Shown: positions 43,701 to 53,422, counted from the first letter of the stretch. The stretch is DNA of 64,000 nucleotides from Verrucomicrobiales bacterium (GCA_027488845.1 JAIYBC010000025.1:62001-126000); one strand, 5' to 3'. Notes: a model not told the origin generated them from the sequence alone. Program-made: numbers and translations.

Positions 43701-45818
43701 GGTGAGTTTCACGCGCACGTTGCCGGAGAGGTATTCGTCCTCGGTTTCCCAGCGGTCAGTCTGGGGGTTAAGGAAGATGGCTCCCTTCAGTTCGGGGACC
43801 ACATCGGCAATCCGCCTCTTGAGCAGGGATGCGACGTGCTCCAAATCCACCCGGCCCCGTTCACCCAACGAGATGAGCAAGGCGTCCTGGGCCGTCTTGA
43901 TGTCCGTGACGGCACGCGGCCCTTGGATGGTCCGCTCGTGGAAGATGGTCGCCTTGCGAGCACGCTTGGTTTCGGGGTCGTAGTTCTCCAGCGACAACAG
44001 CAACGGAAGGTCCGGGTCACCCCGGAAAGCCGACGTGTTGGCACGGTCGGAGACCGCGCCGAACTTGGCCACGAACGTGTCGTAGGCGTCGTTCAAATGA
44101 CGGCGGGCTATCTCGACGTTGGCTTCGTCCGAGGCTGCCAATTGGGTCCGGAGACAGCGCCGCACCGCGTCCCGGACGCGGATGAGGCCGCGAATGCGCT
44201 GGGCACGGGCGGGCGAAAGGCCCTCCAGAATCGTGATGCTCTCGCCTTCGCGGATGCCGATCCGGTCGTTCACGACGGCGTAGGCGTTGGGCTTGATGCT
44301 CTCGGGCGCGGGCACGGTCTGGTCCAACGTCGGCGGCCGAATCGCCGTCCGATGCGGCGTGAACACGTTCCGGGGTAGCAGCGCGATGGCTTCGGCCAGT
44401 TGTTCAGCCAGATCCCGACCGTTTCCGACCAACGACGGTTCGCCTCGGCGATACAGCCCCCCTTCAAGGCGCATTTCGCCGAGCATCATCTCGGGGTGGG
44501 CCACGAAATATTCGTTGAGCGGAATTGTCTCCCCGAGGGAGTTGGTGATTTCTCCGAGCGCCTTCCACGCCGGTCCCTTCGGAGCTTCGCCCAGCAACCG
44601 TTTGCGGAGCATCACGATGTCGGTGGTGACTTCCGTGCTGGCGTTCTTCTTGAACGCGTCGTTGGGCAGGCGGATGGCTCCGAGCAGGTCGGCCTGCTGG
44701 GAGATGAGTTCCCGCAAACCGCCTTCCACCTTGTCCAGCGTGCCCTTGGAGGTGACGAACAGGATGAGTCCGCCGGGTCGAACCTTTTCCAAGGTCGCGG
44801 CGAAGAAGTAGTCGTGGATGACGAATTTCCATTTCTTGAACCGGGCGTCGAACGGGCGGTAGTCGCCGAAGGGGATGTTTGAAATGGCGACGTCGAAGAA
44901 GGAGTCAGCCAGCCGCGACTCCTCGAAGGGTTGCCGACGGATGTCCGCATCGGGATACAACTGCTTCGCTAGCCGGGCGGTGACCGAATCAATCTCGATG
45001 CCGGTGATCTGCGAATGGCGGAGCATGTCCTCCGGCATCAGGCCGATGAAGTGGCCCAAGCCGCAGGCGGGTTCGAGAATCCGGCCCCGCTCGAAGCCGA
45101 ACCGTTGCAGGGCGGCGAACATGGCCCGGATCACGACCGGGGCCGTGTAGTGTGCGTTGAGCGTGCTGGCGCGGGCGGATTCCAATTCGCTCTCGGAGAG
45201 CAGCGCTTCCAGCCGTTCGCGTTCCGTCTTCCACTCCTTGTTCCAAGAATCAAAGACCTGGGGCAGTCCACCCCAGCCGACAAAGCGGACCAGTTGTCGC
45301 AATTCCTCAGCGGTGGGGGATCTGGTTTCGCGCTCCAAGCGCTGGAGGACTTCGATGGCGGCGAGGTTGTCGCGGGCCTTCTGCTTGAGCGAACCGACGC
45401 CGACCTGGTCCTCGTCGGTGATGCGATAGCTCCGCGCGTTGCGAACTTGCGGCGGTTCGTCTGCCCGAATCTGGGTTTCTACTGCTCCGGTGGGAGGAAC
45501 AGGTAGCGCTCCCGCACCATCTCCCAAGCCCGGTCGTGGGCTTGCTGTGTCGTCAGACCCTGTTGAATCAGGTGGCGGCGCAACGAATCGAGGTCCTCGT
45601 CGGTCTGCTCCTCGGCCTTCAACAACTGCGAGTGCAACCGTCCGGTCGCCTCCAGTTCCGCCACCAGCTTCGGCAGGAATTCCCGCCAGTGTCTCTCGGC
45701 CATCCGTCCGTATTGGGTCAATGTTTCCATGCTCCTCCCGTTTGAACTCGAACAGACTCAGTTGAAGAAATGCGCCCTCTTCCCGCCGTCGTCCCCGGCC
45801 CCCTGCAACCAACTTCAT
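40704..45818 (-). CDS. Giant DNA methyltransferase-helicase (DarB-like)
   Basis: 1704 residues from ATG 45818 (AGGAGG six bases upstream). QLSLF at about 19-23 is a beta-clamp-binding-type motif, followed by a disordered linker to ~117. The N6-adenine methylase domain has motif I EPACGLGHF (about 249) and motif IV SNIPFG (about 313). An SF2 helicase follows: Walker A VGAGKTYT (about 915), VDEAHAF (about 1076), GSTQKMGTGVNVQER and EQRDGRILRQGN. A coiled-coil/beta C-terminus ends the protein. Similar fusions on phages and plasmids (P1 DarB) protect incoming DNA from restriction; that role is inferred. Confidence 0.88.
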   Translation of the reverse strand: MKLVAGGRGRRREEGAFLQLSLFEFKREEHGNIDPIRTDGRETLAGIPAEAGGGTGGDRTVALAVVEGRGADRRGPRFVAPPPDSTGSDDTASPRPGLGDGAGALPVPPTGAVETQIRADEPPQVRNARSYRITDEDQVGVGSLKQKARDNLAAIEVLQRLERETRSPTAEELRQLVRFVGWGGLPQVFDSWNKEWKTERERLEALLSESELESARASTLNAHYTAPVVIRAMFAALQRFGFERGRILEPACGLGHFIGLMPEDMLRHSQITGIEIDSVTARLAKQLYPDADIRRQPFEESRLADSFFDVAISNIPFGDYRPFDARFKKWKFVIHDYFFAATLEKVRPGGLILFVTSKGTLDKVEGGLRELISQQADLLGAIRLPNDAFKKNASTEVTTDIVMLRKRLLGEAPKGPAWKALGEITNSLGETIPLNEYFVAHPEMMLGEMRLEGGLYRRGEPSLVGNGRDLAEQLAEAIALLPRNVFTPHRTAIRPPTLDQTVPAPESIKPNAYAVVNDRIGIREGESITILEGLSPARAQRIRGLIRVRDAVRRCLRTQLAASDEANVEIARRHLNDAYDTFVAKFGAVSDRANTSAFRGDPDLPLLLSLENYDPETKRARKATIFHERTIQGPRAVTDIKTAQDALLISLGERGRVDLEHVASLLKRRIADVVPELKGAIFLNPQTDRWETEDEYLSGNVRVKLTVAEAAVLSDEQFQTNIEALKQVQPVDLTAAEIDARLGSTWIPANDLALFVEELLGERGVTINHVPQLGLWVVQAGWNAKSSVANTTEFGTDRRSALELIEDAMNLRTPTVYDRDEQNNRDVVNGPATEAARDKQEKLKERFKAWLWQDDDRRERLVRKYNREFNNLRPRTFNGDHLTLPGASPVITLRPHQRASVWRILQTPNCLLAHVVGAGKTYTMVAAAMELKRLGLARKPLIAVPNHMLGQFSSELLTLYPGANILVATKDDFEKERRKTLMSRIATGNWDAVIVTHSGFEKIPLSRASQEEFIQAQLRELALAIEQQRGESGSRIVKLLERAKKKLEGKLKDLMADERKDDTLTFEELGVDRLIVDEAHAFKNLFYVSKMTRIAGLPQTASQRAFDMFLKVQHVQRVNGGGGVVFATGTPIANSVAEMFTMQRYLQLPALKTLQVDHFDSWAATFGEPVTAMELSPDGAGYRLNTRFARFINVPELMQQFRQVTDIQTQKTLNLPVPRLKTGKPIVTNAPCSPELKEIVQSLVQRAEALRSGRVDPRTDNMLLVTTDGRKAALDLRLFRADLRDPPDSKVNQAAANLERIWRETAAEKAAQIAFCDLSTPTEGKGFSVYEDLRSKLIARGVPESEIAFIQDHDSDAAKLALFREVRAGRIRILLGSTQKMGTGVNVQERLIALHHLDAPWRPADVEQRDGRILRQGNTHPEVQIYRYVTEGSFDAYMWQTLETKARFIAQVMNGDSDLRRIEDIDGAALTYAEVKAIASGNPLVIEKAGVDAEVARLSRLRTQHRDTQYRLRSEIRHYTDEIPRLEKRLAEVQSDLTVRQDTHGDRFVIELDGQEIRDRGIAGELLARQGDRVKGRQVERRVGTFAGFQLFVADNFMGGPEIVLKGSSVHRAKFGSSAHGTMRSVEHAVQSLDEVAAGITGRIADTRKRLTELNAQSGQPYEYEDRLAALSLRQQEIADALDLTKSQASSQMATEEQDEGAIG
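45479..45730 (-). CDS. Small protein nested inside the methylase-helicase gene in another frame
   Basis: 83 residues (METLTQYGRMAERHWREFLP ... GLTTQQAHDRAWEMVRERYLFLPPE). ATG 45730 is preceded by GGGAGGAGC, a strong ribosome site. From memory this is a small family found just upstream of such helicase genes on other mobile elements. Here it lies wholly within codons ~30-113 of the larger gene, which has its own strong start upstream and no usable start for a long stretch after it. The larger protein's matching segment is low-complexity, as expected if the nested frame is the constrained one. Confidence 0.7.
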   Translation of the reverse strand: METLTQYGRMAERHWREFLPKLVAELEATGRLHSQLLKAEEQTDEDLDSLRRHLIQQGLTTQQAHDRAWEMVRERYLFLPPEQ

Positions 45819-46007
45819 TACACGCCTCCTGGGCCTTGCCCATCGACATTTCCTCTCAAGAACGATCCTTAGTCAAATGACCGGCCAAGTGGGCGGAACC
45901 ACTGGCCCTCCAAGGGGCATTCGCACCACATTGCGCCCCGCATGCTCCGACCAAAGGGTGAGAATCGACTGGATGCCGCAGGCGGAAGTGGAGACAAATG
46001 ATGGGGT

Positions 46008-46205
46008 ATGAAGCGGGTTTGGACCGAATCGGAGATTCAAGCGCTGGGCACGATGCCCGACTTTGAGCTTGGGCGGAGGATTGGCCGCCCCGGCAGGACA
46101 GTTTGGGCCAAGCGCCGGTCGCTGGGAATTCCCGACCCGACTCCGGGGATTCGCGAATGGACTGAGGAAGAGGACCAAGTGGCCTTGTCCGTGCCAGTCA
46201 CCTAA
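46008..46205 (+). CDS. Short SANT/Myb-like DNA-binding protein or fragment
   Basis: 65 residues with repeated Trp/Glu motifs (VWTESEIQALGTMPDFELGRRIGRP and REWTEEEDQVAL) typical of small Myb/SANT-type helix-turn-helix repeats. The second repeat is cut short, so this may be the start of a decayed longer gene that once continued into 46233. Confidence 0.45.
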   Translation: MKRVWTESEIQALGTMPDFELGRRIGRPGRTVWAKRRSLGIPDPTPGIREWTEEEDQVALSVPVT

Positions 46206-46232
46206 GCTGCGAAGCTTCTGAATCGAACCGTC

Positions 46233-46559
46233 ATGGCCGTGAAGATTCGGCGCGGAAAACTGCGCCGCAAACTCGCCCCTGAAGGTGCGACCAAGCTCCT
46301 AACTTTGGCGGAGGCGAAGGAGCACCTTGCGGTGTCGCCTTTTGATTCCAGAACGCAGGAGGATCGGTTGCGCTTTGTTGGTGGCCCGTATTCGCCACCT
46401 TTGGTCGAGCATGGCGGTTGGTTGCGGTGCGAAATCAGGGGCAGATTGCAGGTGGGCGGCTATAGCAATGCTCTGATCCCATGGCCCACGGCCATCGGTC
46501 ACGCACGACAGCTAACAGCCCGTTCAACGCTTTTGAACGGGCTGCTAGCACAGATGTGA
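46233..46559 (+). CDS. Hypothetical fragment (GGPYSPP...IPWP family)
   Basis: 108 residues; the part from FVGGPYSPPLVEHGGWLRCEIRGRLQVGGYSNALIPWP resembles a family of hypothetical proteins that normally continue with a C-terminal helix-turn-helix. Here the frame ends early, inside an inverted repeat. Probably a remnant rather than a working gene. Confidence 0.4.
   Translation: MAVKIRRGKLRRKLAPEGATKLLTLAEAKEHLAVSPFDSRTQEDRLRFVGGPYSPPLVEHGGWLRCEIRGRLQVGGYSNALIPWPTAIGHARQLTARSTLLNGLLAQM
46518..46544. repeat. Perfect inverted repeat
   Basis: AGCCCGTTCAA (46518-46528), 5-nt loop, TTGAACGGGCT (46534-46544): an 11-bp hairpin without a T tail. It lies at the end of the 46233 ORF and 140 bp before the PepSY gene; it may be a terminator or a scar of rearrangement. 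Confidence 0.6.
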
Positions 46560-46560
46560 A

Positions 46561-46576
46561 TGACGAAACTGTAATG
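46561..46576. promoter_or_regulatory. Degenerate CusR-type box upstream of the PepSY gene
   Basis: ATGACG-AAAC-TGTAAT matches 10 of 12 half-site bases of ATGACA-N4-TGTCAT, which occurs perfectly at 48419 and 57960. It lies about 107 bp upstream of the PepSY gene start. Confidence 0.4.
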
Positions 46577-46682
46577 CCACCTTCACCGACGCTTCACTTG
46601 ATTGAGGTTTACTGGGAGGAGTTGGAAATGACTCCAACGGACAGTCAACTAAGCAACAATCAGTAAGACCAAAGGTAACAAC

Positions 46683-47204
46683 ATGAAGTTGAAGCACATC
46701 ATCCAGCAAACTGCGGCCATCGCCCTCACTGTCGGATTTGCCGCGACCACGTTTGCAGGCGACGAGAAAGAAGTGAAGATAACGATGGATAAAGTCCCCG
46801 CTGCCGTGCAGCAGGCTGTCAAAGCCTATGCTACTGCCGCCGAGATCAAGGGAATCGAGGAAAGCGACGTAGACGGCACAAAGGTCATCGAGTTCGACAT
46901 CGAAAAGAACGGCAAGGCATCAGAGATTGCCTTCCGCCCGGACGGCAAGTTGTTCAGCACAGAGGAGGAAGTGGCGTTGACCGACTGTCCAGAAGCCGTG
47001 CAGAAGACCATTGCCAAGATCAGCAAGGGCGCGACAGCGGGCAAGCCGGAGAAAGTCGTTCAGGAAGGGAAGACCAGCTACGAAATCATTATTGAGAAGA
47101 AAGGCGAGAAAACTGAATACACAATCTCACCCGAAGGCAAAGTGACAGATAAGGAGGAGATCGAAGAAAAAGGTGAGAAGAAAGAGGGCGACAAGAAGGA
47201 TTGA
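46683..47204 (+). CDS. Secreted PepSY-like domain protein
   Basis: 173 residues. A signal peptide (IIQQTAAIALTVGFAATTFAG) precedes two PepSY-like repeats (VPAAVQQAVKAYA...KGIEESDVDGTKVIEFDIEKNGK; CPEAVQKTIAKIS...VVQEGKTSYEIIIEKKG) and a Lys/Glu-rich tail. Small PepSY proteins next to two-component genes are thought to modulate sensing or inhibit proteases in the periplasm. It stands 71 bp upstream of a broken response regulator. Confidence 0.8.
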   Translation: MKLKHIIQQTAAIALTVGFAATTFAGDEKEVKITMDKVPAAVQQAVKAYATAAEIKGIEESDVDGTKVIEFDIEKNGKASEIAFRPDGKLFSTEEEVALTDCPEAVQKTIAKISKGATAGKPEKVVQEGKTSYEIIIEKKGEKTEYTISPEGKVTDKEEIEEKGEKKEGDKKD

Positions 47205-47275
47205 TTTAACCAGACCAACGACCCTGTGGCGGGACATTCTCGTCGCCGGGTCGTTTTTTGAACACCATCTTCACT

Positions 47276-47768
47276 ATGCGCATCCTCGTCGTGGAAGACG
47301 AAAAGAAGACCGCCTCGTTCATTCGCAAGGCGCTCCAAGCCGAAAGCTTCGTTGTGGATGTCTGCCCCAATGGTGATGACGCTCTGGCGGCGGTGAGGGC
47401 AACCCCTTTTGACAGCATCGTGCTGGACATCATGTTGCCGGGGCGTGATGGCTTGAGCGTCCTGTGCCAACTGCGAGAGCGCGGCAACACCACTCCCGTG
47501 CTTCTGCTTTCAGCGCGTGGACGGCCTCAACGCGGGCGCGGATGATAATTTACCCAAGCCATTCGTCATTGCCGAACTGGTCGCCCGCATCCGGGCGCTG
47601 GGTCGGCGCAGCGGTGACACCAAATCCACGATCTTGCGACTGGCGGATCTGACGCTGGATACGGTCTCCCACGAAGCCCAGCGAAAAGATACGAAGACCG
47701 AACAAACCGGCCGGGAATACCTGTTGCTGGAGTTCCTGCTCCTTCGACGGAGGTCGAACTCCAGTTGA
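47276..47768 (+). pseudogene. Frameshifted and truncated OmpR-family response regulator
   Basis: It starts MRILVVEDEKKTASFIRKAL with phospho-acceptor D51 (VLDIMLPGRDG), closely matching the intact regulator at 48588. At about 47513-47520 roughly 20 nt corresponding to GEVGER are missing, shifting the frame. The receiver end and start of the DNA-binding domain continue in the next frame (DGLNAGADDNLPKPF...) to LLLEFLL. The remaining effector domain is replaced by unrelated sequence at about 47745-47768. Not functional. Confidence 0.85.
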
Positions 47769-48393
47769 GACCGTTGCCGGCCGGCAACGCGGCGTTCACC
47801 AGCTCCGCGGATTTTCCTAGGCCGTCGTGCTCCGCATACCACTCCCAATCGCGCCTCCAATATCGGTCGGCGACGCTGAGGAGCACGGCCCAGTCGCCTT
47901 GGGGTCCGTAGGAAAGCAGGCAATCCTCGCCTTCCGCACCATTCTCCAACCGGATCACATCACCGTCGTCGCCGAGCGTGCGTTCCCACCCTCCGACGAA
48001 GTTGGCCAAGTCGGGGTGCCGGTCGCGGAACGTGGCCGCATTCGCCGCAACCACGACAAACCCGCCGCCCGGAATCGTCGTCCCGTCGGGGATGGTGAAC
48101 TGGACCCCGTCGGTGAACCGCCACCCCGACATGTTCACCTGCGAAGTGCCGCGATTGAAGAGTTCGATCCATTCCTCCAGCACGTTGATGGACGCCGGGT
48201 GGTACATGATCTCGTTGACAACGACCTCGGCCCGGGAGGCGACTGACGCGATAAAGATCGGGACCGCGCCTCCGAGAATGGAGATCAGATTCGATTTCGT
48301 ACGGACTGCTTTCCCGGCGTAGTTGTCCTCCGTAGAATGTTCCCATGACCATGGCAAGGTTTCGACGTTGGCGATTAAGAATGTAGCAAGCAT
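47760..48393 (-). pseudogene. Truncated lamin-tail-domain secreted protein
   Basis: The minus-strand frame has a hydrophobic signal-like segment (LISILGGAVPIFIASVASRA), then VVVNEIMYHPASINVLEEWIELFNRG, NMSGWRFTDGVQFTIPDGTTIPGGGFVVVA and GLNWSSTSVEG, which is a lamin-tail domain. Past about residue 210 (below ~47760) the frame runs into the antisense of the broken response regulator, so the 3' part of the gene is gone. The start is unclear. Confidence 0.75.
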
Positions 48394-48418
48394 GGACGGA
48401 ATGCTGAATGACCGGCCG

Positions 48419-48434
48419 ATGACAGAGTTGTCAT
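48419..48434. promoter_or_regulatory. CusR-type operator upstream of the two-component genes
   Basis: The perfect palindrome ATGACA-GAGT-TGTCAT has the same 6-4-6 layout as the Escherichia coli CusR box. It lies about 154 bp before the response-regulator start, which suggests autoregulation. An identical half-site pair is at 57960. Confidence 0.75.
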
Positions 48435-48587
48435 CCTGGATTCATGCCCGGTTTCTTCGGCATCGCCACAATTATCAAACGGGATATAACGAGACGGATT
48501 TCGCCGGGCCCAATCGGAGGCAAGTTTGTCCAGTGCTTCCGGAGGGATCCTGCCACAGCCTCGGCTGCCCGGCAGTTTTTGGAACCT

Positions 48588-49262
48588 ATGCGTGTGTTAG
48601 TCGTAGAGGACGACCGTAAGACGGCGTTGTTTGTCCGCAAAGCCCTCCAGACTGAGGGCTTTGCGACCGACGTGCTGGGCGACGGCGACGCCCTTCTGGA
48701 GACCGTCGCTTCCAGTCATTTTGACGTGGTCGTACTCGACATCATGCTGCCGGGGCGGGACGGCCTGAGCCTCGTCCGGCAGATGAGGGAGCGCGGACTG
48801 GAGACCCCGGTGTTGCTTCTAACCGCACGGGGAGAAGTCGGGGAACGGGTCGAGGGATTGAACGCAGGCGCCGACGATTATCTCGGGAAGCCGTTTGCGC
48901 TCGCGGAACTGGTTGCCCGCGTGCGTGCGCTGGGACGCCGCGGCGGCGACACCAAGGCCGTGGTGCTCCGGCTTTCCGATTTGACGCTCGACACCGTGAG
49001 CCGCCTGGCGCGCCGGGGCGGCCAAGCCATCGATCTCGCACCGCGGGAGTACCGGCTTCTGGAGTTTCTGCTCCGTTCGTCCGGTCGCATTTGCGGGCGG
49101 ATGGAGATCGTCGAGGCCGTCTGGGACTATGACTTCGATCCCGGCACCAATCTGGTGGACGTTTACATCATGCGTCTTCGGGAAAAGCTGGATGCCGGAC
49201 GCAAACCCAAGCTGCTCCACACTGTCCGGGGAATCGGCTACGTGATGAAGGAGCCGGCATGA
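48588..49262 (+). CDS. cusR: OmpR-family response regulator (CusR-like)
   Basis: 224 residues from ATG 48588. Receiver with acidic pair E7-D9, phospho-acceptor D51 (VLDIMLPGRDG), T/A switch LLLTARG and K in GADDYLGKPF. The C-terminal winged helix has APREYRLLEFLL and DVYIMRLREKLD...HTVRGIGYVM. It probably binds the ATGACA-N4-TGTCAT sites and activates the copper/silver-type efflux operon. Its end overlaps the kinase start by 4 nt. Confidence 0.9.
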   Translation: MRVLVVEDDRKTALFVRKALQTEGFATDVLGDGDALLETVASSHFDVVVLDIMLPGRDGLSLVRQMRERGLETPVLLLTARGEVGERVEGLNAGADDYLGKPFALAELVARVRALGRRGGDTKAVVLRLSDLTLDTVSRLARRGGQAIDLAPREYRLLEFLLRSSGRICGRMEIVEAVWDYDFDPGTNLVDVYIMRLREKLDAGRKPKLLHTVRGIGYVMKEPA

Positions 49263-50368
49263 CCATCCGCGCGCGGCTGACGCTTTGGTACTCGGCGGTC
49301 CTGCTCGTGTCCCTGTTCGTCCTCGGAGGCGGCCTGTATTACGAATTTGTGGTAGAACGGGCCCATGCCGGATGGACCGGACATCCGGGCGAACCGGTTT
49401 CCCATGAAATCAACGAGGTGCTCGGGCTCTACGCATTGCCGGCGGCTCTGATCACTGTGTTCGGAGGCTGGTGGCTGACCCGCAAGGCCCTGGCCCCGAT
49501 CTCCGCCCTCACCGACGCCACGGAAAAAATGTCCGCAAAAAACCTGCGTGAGCGACTGCCCAGGACGGGAAACGGGGACGAGGTTGACCGGTTGAGCGGA
49601 GTGCTCAACGCCATGCTCGGGCGGCTGGAAGCATCGTTTGCCCAGGAACGCGAGTTCACCCTGCACGCTTCCCACGAACTCAAGACGCCGCTCACGGTGA
49701 TGCGGGGGCAGATCGAGACCGCACTGGGCGAGGAACAGCTAACGGCCTCGCAGCGCGACCTGCTCGCGGGCCACCTGGAGGAAATCCAACGGCTGGCCGG
49801 AATCGTGGACGGCCTGTCGCTCCTTGCGAAGGCGGACGCCGGCCTGCTGGTTCTGCAGCGGGAGGCGGTTCGTTTCGACGAACTCGTGCGGGACATCACC
49901 GAGGACACCCGGATATTGGCCCTGTCGGCGGGGATTTCCGTCGAGTTGGAGAATTGTGAGGAAATCACAGTTCTAGGAGACAGGCATCGCCTCCGCCAAA
50001 TGCTCCTGAATCTCGCGCAGAACGCTGTCAAACATAACCGGGCGGGCGGATGGATCCGGTATTCACTGCGCCGGATCAACCGCGAGGTGCGGCTGGAAAT
50101 TGCCAACGCCGGGCCGGGAATTCCTCCCGAGATGATTCCGCGCGTCTTCGACCGGTTCTTCAGGGCGGATGTCGCGCACGGGCCCAACATCGAGGGCAGC
50201 GGGCTTGGCCTGAGCATCGCCAAATGGATCGTCACGGCGCACGGAGGAAACATCCGCCTCTCGTCGCGGGCGAACGTGGAAACGACGGTGATCGTTCAAC
50301 TGCCTGTCAGGACGGGACGGGAACGCTACGGATCCGCCGCAACGAATCCGGCCTCACGAACGGCCTGA
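49259..50368 (+). CDS. cusS: Sensor histidine kinase (CusS-like)
   Basis: 369 residues. TM1 is at about 7-28 and TM2 at about 57-75, around a short periplasmic loop. A HAMP domain ([17 protein letters not shown]) follows. The H-box [16 protein letters not shown] is at about 138-153, the N-box [11 protein letters not shown] at about 250, and G-boxes GPGIPPEM and [12 protein letters not shown] follow. The periplasmic loop is much shorter than in CusS, so the sensed signal could differ. Convergent with the RND gene, the two ends overlapping by 15 nt. Confidence 0.9.
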   Translation: MTIRARLTLWYSAVLLVSLFVLGGGLYYEFVVERAHAGWTGHPGEPVSHEINEVLGLYALPAALITVFGGWWLTRKALAPISALTDATEKMSAKNLRERLPRTGNGDEVDRLSGVLNAMLGRLEASFAQEREFTLHASHELKTPLTVMRGQIETALGEEQLTASQRDLLAGHLEEIQRLAGIVDGLSLLAKADAGLLVLQREAVRFDELVRDITEDTRILALSAGISVELENCEEITVLGDRHRLRQMLLNLAQNAVKHNRAGGWIRYSLRRINREVRLEIANAGPGIPPEMIPRVFDRFFRADVAHGPNIEGSGLGLSIAKWIVTAHGGNIRLSSRANVETTVIVQLPVRTGRERYGSAATNPASRTA

Positions 50369-53300
50369 CCGTCCGAACCGCGCATAGAGGGACGGCATCA
50401 GGAAAAGATTCAGAAGCGTCGAGGTGACCAGGCCGCCCAGAATGACGACGGCCATCGGGTATTCGATTTCGTGCCCCGGCACGTTTCCTTTCACGACGAG
50501 AGGCACGAGCGCCAGGCCGGCGCAACAGGCGGTCATCAGGATCGGAGCCAGGCGTTCCTCCGCCCCGCGGATCACCAGACCGACTCCGAACTTCTCCCCC
50601 TCGGAATGTTCAAGGTGCCGGTAATGGCTTACGAGCATGATGCCGTTGCGCGCGGCGATCCCTAGCACCGTCACAAAGCCGACGAGGGAGCCGAGTGATA
50701 GGATTCCGCCGCCCATGAATGCGCCCGCCACCCCGCCGACCAGCGCGAACGGAAGCGTCAACGCCACCAGGGCGACCAGACGGTACGAACCGAAGTCCGA
50801 CTGAAGGATTACAAGGATGCCGAGGAGCGATAGGGAAGAGAGCAGCAGCAACCGGTTCCGCGAGGACTGTCTCGCGGCGTACTCGCCAAGAAATTCCGGA
50901 TGATAACCCCGGTCGAAGGGCAGCGCCCGGACGCGGCGCTCGATCTCCCGGGCCACGCTGCCGAGATCGGAACCGTTGACATTGCACGTCACGTCCAGCC
51001 GCCTGGACGCGCCCTCCCGCTTGATCTCGTTGGGCGTGGACACGATTTCGACATCCGCAACGTCGCCCAGCGGCACGCGAGCCCCGCCGGGAGCTTCCAC
51101 GGTCAGTTCGCGCAGCGCCTGCATGTCGCCACGAAGGCGTTCCACGCCCCACACGGTCACGGCATAGGATTTCTGGTCCTTGTAGATTTCCCCGACCTTC
51201 AGGCCCCTGACAAATGTGGTGGCCGCCCGCCGTATCTGTCCAGGAGTCAGCCCGAACGCCGCGGCGACATCCGGCCGCGGACGCACGATCACCTGGGGCA
51301 CCGGCACCTGCTGTTCGACTTTCAGATTGGCCACGCCTTTGACATCCCCGATCGCCCCGGCGATTTCCCGCGCCTTGTCGCGCAAGGTCGGAAGGTCCGG
51401 CCCGAAGATACGGACCACCACGGTGGCGCTCGCTCCCGTCAGCACTTCCTTGATGCGTTCCTTCAGGTAGGTCAGCAAATCGCGGAACAGGCCAGGATAG
51501 CCGTCCACGACCTCCTGAATTTTGGTGACGGTCGGTCCATAGTTGGCCGCGGGATCGAGGCTGATCCAGAGTTCCGCGAAGTTCGGTCCCACCACCTCGT
51601 CGGCGACCTCGGCCCGGCCGATGTGCGAACCGAAATTCCGCACGCCGGGAACGCCCCGCAGTTCCTTGCTCACCCTCACCGTCACCCGTTGCATCGCTTC
51701 GAGCGAGGTTCCGGGTTTTCCGACCCAGTGCATCAGAAAGTCCGTCTCCCGGAAGTCGGGCAGAAACTCCTCGCCGAGTTTCGGCAGCGCCAGTCCCGTC
51801 AGGGCGAATACCGCGACCAGAAACACGGCGGCCTGGCGCGGACGGGATACGATCGCCGGCAGGAGGCGGCGATAACCGCGCTTGAGCACGCGTACCAGCG
51901 GAGCGTCCTCATGGCGTTCCGGCGCATTGGGGAGAAGAAGGAGGCACAGGACCGGCGTGACGGTGAGTGCCACCAGCAGGGAAGCGATGATCGCCAGCAC
52001 GTAGGACAACGCCAGCGGCCGGAAGAAAGTCCCGGCCAGCCCGTCCAGGAAGAAGACCGGCACGAACACCAGCACCACGATGAGGCTGGCGACCACGACC
52101 GCGCTGCGGACCTCCATCGAGGCGTTCAGAACCACCCGCCACGGAACCAGCGGCCTCGCGGCAACCCGGTTGAGCCGAAGCCGCCGGAGAATGTTCTCCA
52201 CGTCGATGATGGCGTCGTCCACCACCTCGCCCACCGCGATGACCAGGCCGGCCAGGACCATGGTATCGAGCGTGCCACCACGAAGACGAAGGATGACCGC
52301 GGCGGCCAGCAAGGAGAGCGGGATCGCCGACAGGCTGATGACCGCCGTGCGCCAGCTGTAGAGAAACCCGATCAGAACCGCCGCGACCAGCGCGCAGCCG
52401 AGCAACATCGTGTGCGTCAGGTTGGACAGGGACCGTTCGATGAAGGTGGCAGGCCGGAAAATGGTCGGATCGATGTCCACACCGGCGAGACCAGGTTTCA
52501 ACGCTTCAAGCGCGGCCTCGACCTGCCGGGTGACTTCCAGGGTGTTCCCCCACGGTTGCTTCTCCACTATGAGCAACAACCCCGGTCCGTCGTTGATGAC
52601 CGCATCGCCGATGGGCGGCGCGTGATCCGAAACGACGTCCGCGACGTCTCCGATCCGGAGTGACGCCCCGTTGGTGAAGCGGATCACCGTGCGCGCCAGA
52701 TCGTCCGGCGTTTCCACGGGCGAGAGGTGACGGACGGGCAGGCGCTGGTTCGGCGAATCCAGGAAGCCGCCGCCCGATATGGTCACGGCGTCGGTCGCCG
52801 CACGCGTGATCTCATCGAGCGACACGCCGTTGGCGGCCAGCCGGTCGGGATCCACGAGCACCTGGAACTGGCGGTCGCGCTGTCCCCAGACGGCCACGTT
52901 GGCCACACCGGGCACCGACATCAGTCGCGGACGTATCGTCCACATCGCCAGTTCCGAAAGGTCGGTCTGGGAGAGAGTCTTTGAGGACACTCCGATCTTC
53001 AGCGCCCTGCTGGTGGAGGAAAGCGGCGGAAGGATGACCGGCGGATGTGCGGCGGCGGGAAGGCGCGAGGCGTAAACGGCCACCCTCTCCTGCACAAGCT
53101 GCCGAGCCCGCATCAGGTCCGTGCCCTCCTTGAAGATGCAAACCACCGACGAAAGCCCCAGGACCGACTTGGAGCGAAGCGTCTTGAGCCATGAGGTCCC
53201 GTTCAGCGCGTTCTCCAGCGGAACGCTTATCAGGCTTTCGACTTCCTCGGTGGAAAGACCCGGAGCTTCGGTCTGAATCTCCACCAGCGGCGGCGCGAAT

Positions 53301-53422
53301 TCCGGAAAGACATCCATCGGCGTCGTGCGCAAAGAGCGCAGGCCGAGAACCACCAGGAGGCAGGCCAGGGCGAGCACCGGCACGCGCTGCTTCAACGAGG
53401 TGGCTATGATCCAATTCATCAT
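50354..53422 (-). CDS. HME-RND heavy-metal efflux transporter (operon 3, CusR-controlled)
   Basis: 1022 residues with the complete RND architecture. TM4 has [19 protein letters not shown], the VDDAxxDVEN type shared with the 33616 transporter. It is the last gene of the operon starting at 57873. The upstream CusR-type box and the adjacent CusRS-like pair point to Cu/Ag export; this is context-based. Confidence 0.92.
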   Translation of the reverse strand: MMNWIIATSLKQRVPVLALACLLVVLGLRSLRTTPMDVFPEFAPPLVEIQTEAPGLSTEEVESLISVPLENALNGTSWLKTLRSKSVLGLSSVVCIFKEGTDLMRARQLVQERVAVYASRLPAAAHPPVILPPLSSTSRALKIGVSSKTLSQTDLSELAMWTIRPRLMSVPGVANVAVWGQRDRQFQVLVDPDRLAANGVSLDEITRAATDAVTISGGGFLDSPNQRLPVRHLSPVETPDDLARTVIRFTNGASLRIGDVADVVSDHAPPIGDAVINDGPGLLLIVEKQPWGNTLEVTRQVEAALEALKPGLAGVDIDPTIFRPATFIERSLSNLTHTMLLGCALVAAVLIGFLYSWRTAVISLSAIPLSLLAAAVILRLRGGTLDTMVLAGLVIAVGEVVDDAIIDVENILRRLRLNRVAARPLVPWRVVLNASMEVRSAVVVASLIVVLVFVPVFFLDGLAGTFFRPLALSYVLAIIASLLVALTVTPVLCLLLLPNAPERHEDAPLVRVLKRGYRRLLPAIVSRPRQAAVFLVAVFALTGLALPKLGEEFLPDFRETDFLMHWVGKPGTSLEAMQRVTVRVSKELRGVPGVRNFGSHIGRAEVADEVVGPNFAELWISLDPAANYGPTVTKIQEVVDGYPGLFRDLLTYLKERIKEVLTGASATVVVRIFGPDLPTLRDKAREIAGAIGDVKGVANLKVEQQVPVPQVIVRPRPDVAAAFGLTPGQIRRAATTFVRGLKVGEIYKDQKSYAVTVWGVERLRGDMQALRELTVEAPGGARVPLGDVADVEIVSTPNEIKREGASRRLDVTCNVNGSDLGSVAREIERRVRALPFDRGYHPEFLGEYAARQSSRNRLLLLSSLSLLGILVILQSDFGSYRLVALVALTLPFALVGGVAGAFMGGGILSLGSLVGFVTVLGIAARNGIMLVSHYRHLEHSEGEKFGVGLVIRGAEERLAPILMTACCAGLALVPLVVKGNVPGHEIEYPMAVVILGGLVTSTLLNLFLMPSLYARFGRSGRS

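Noticed and set aside
50900-52663. 587-codon plus-strand ORF
   Set aside because: Antisense to the RND transporter, with His/Arg/Asp-rich shadow composition.
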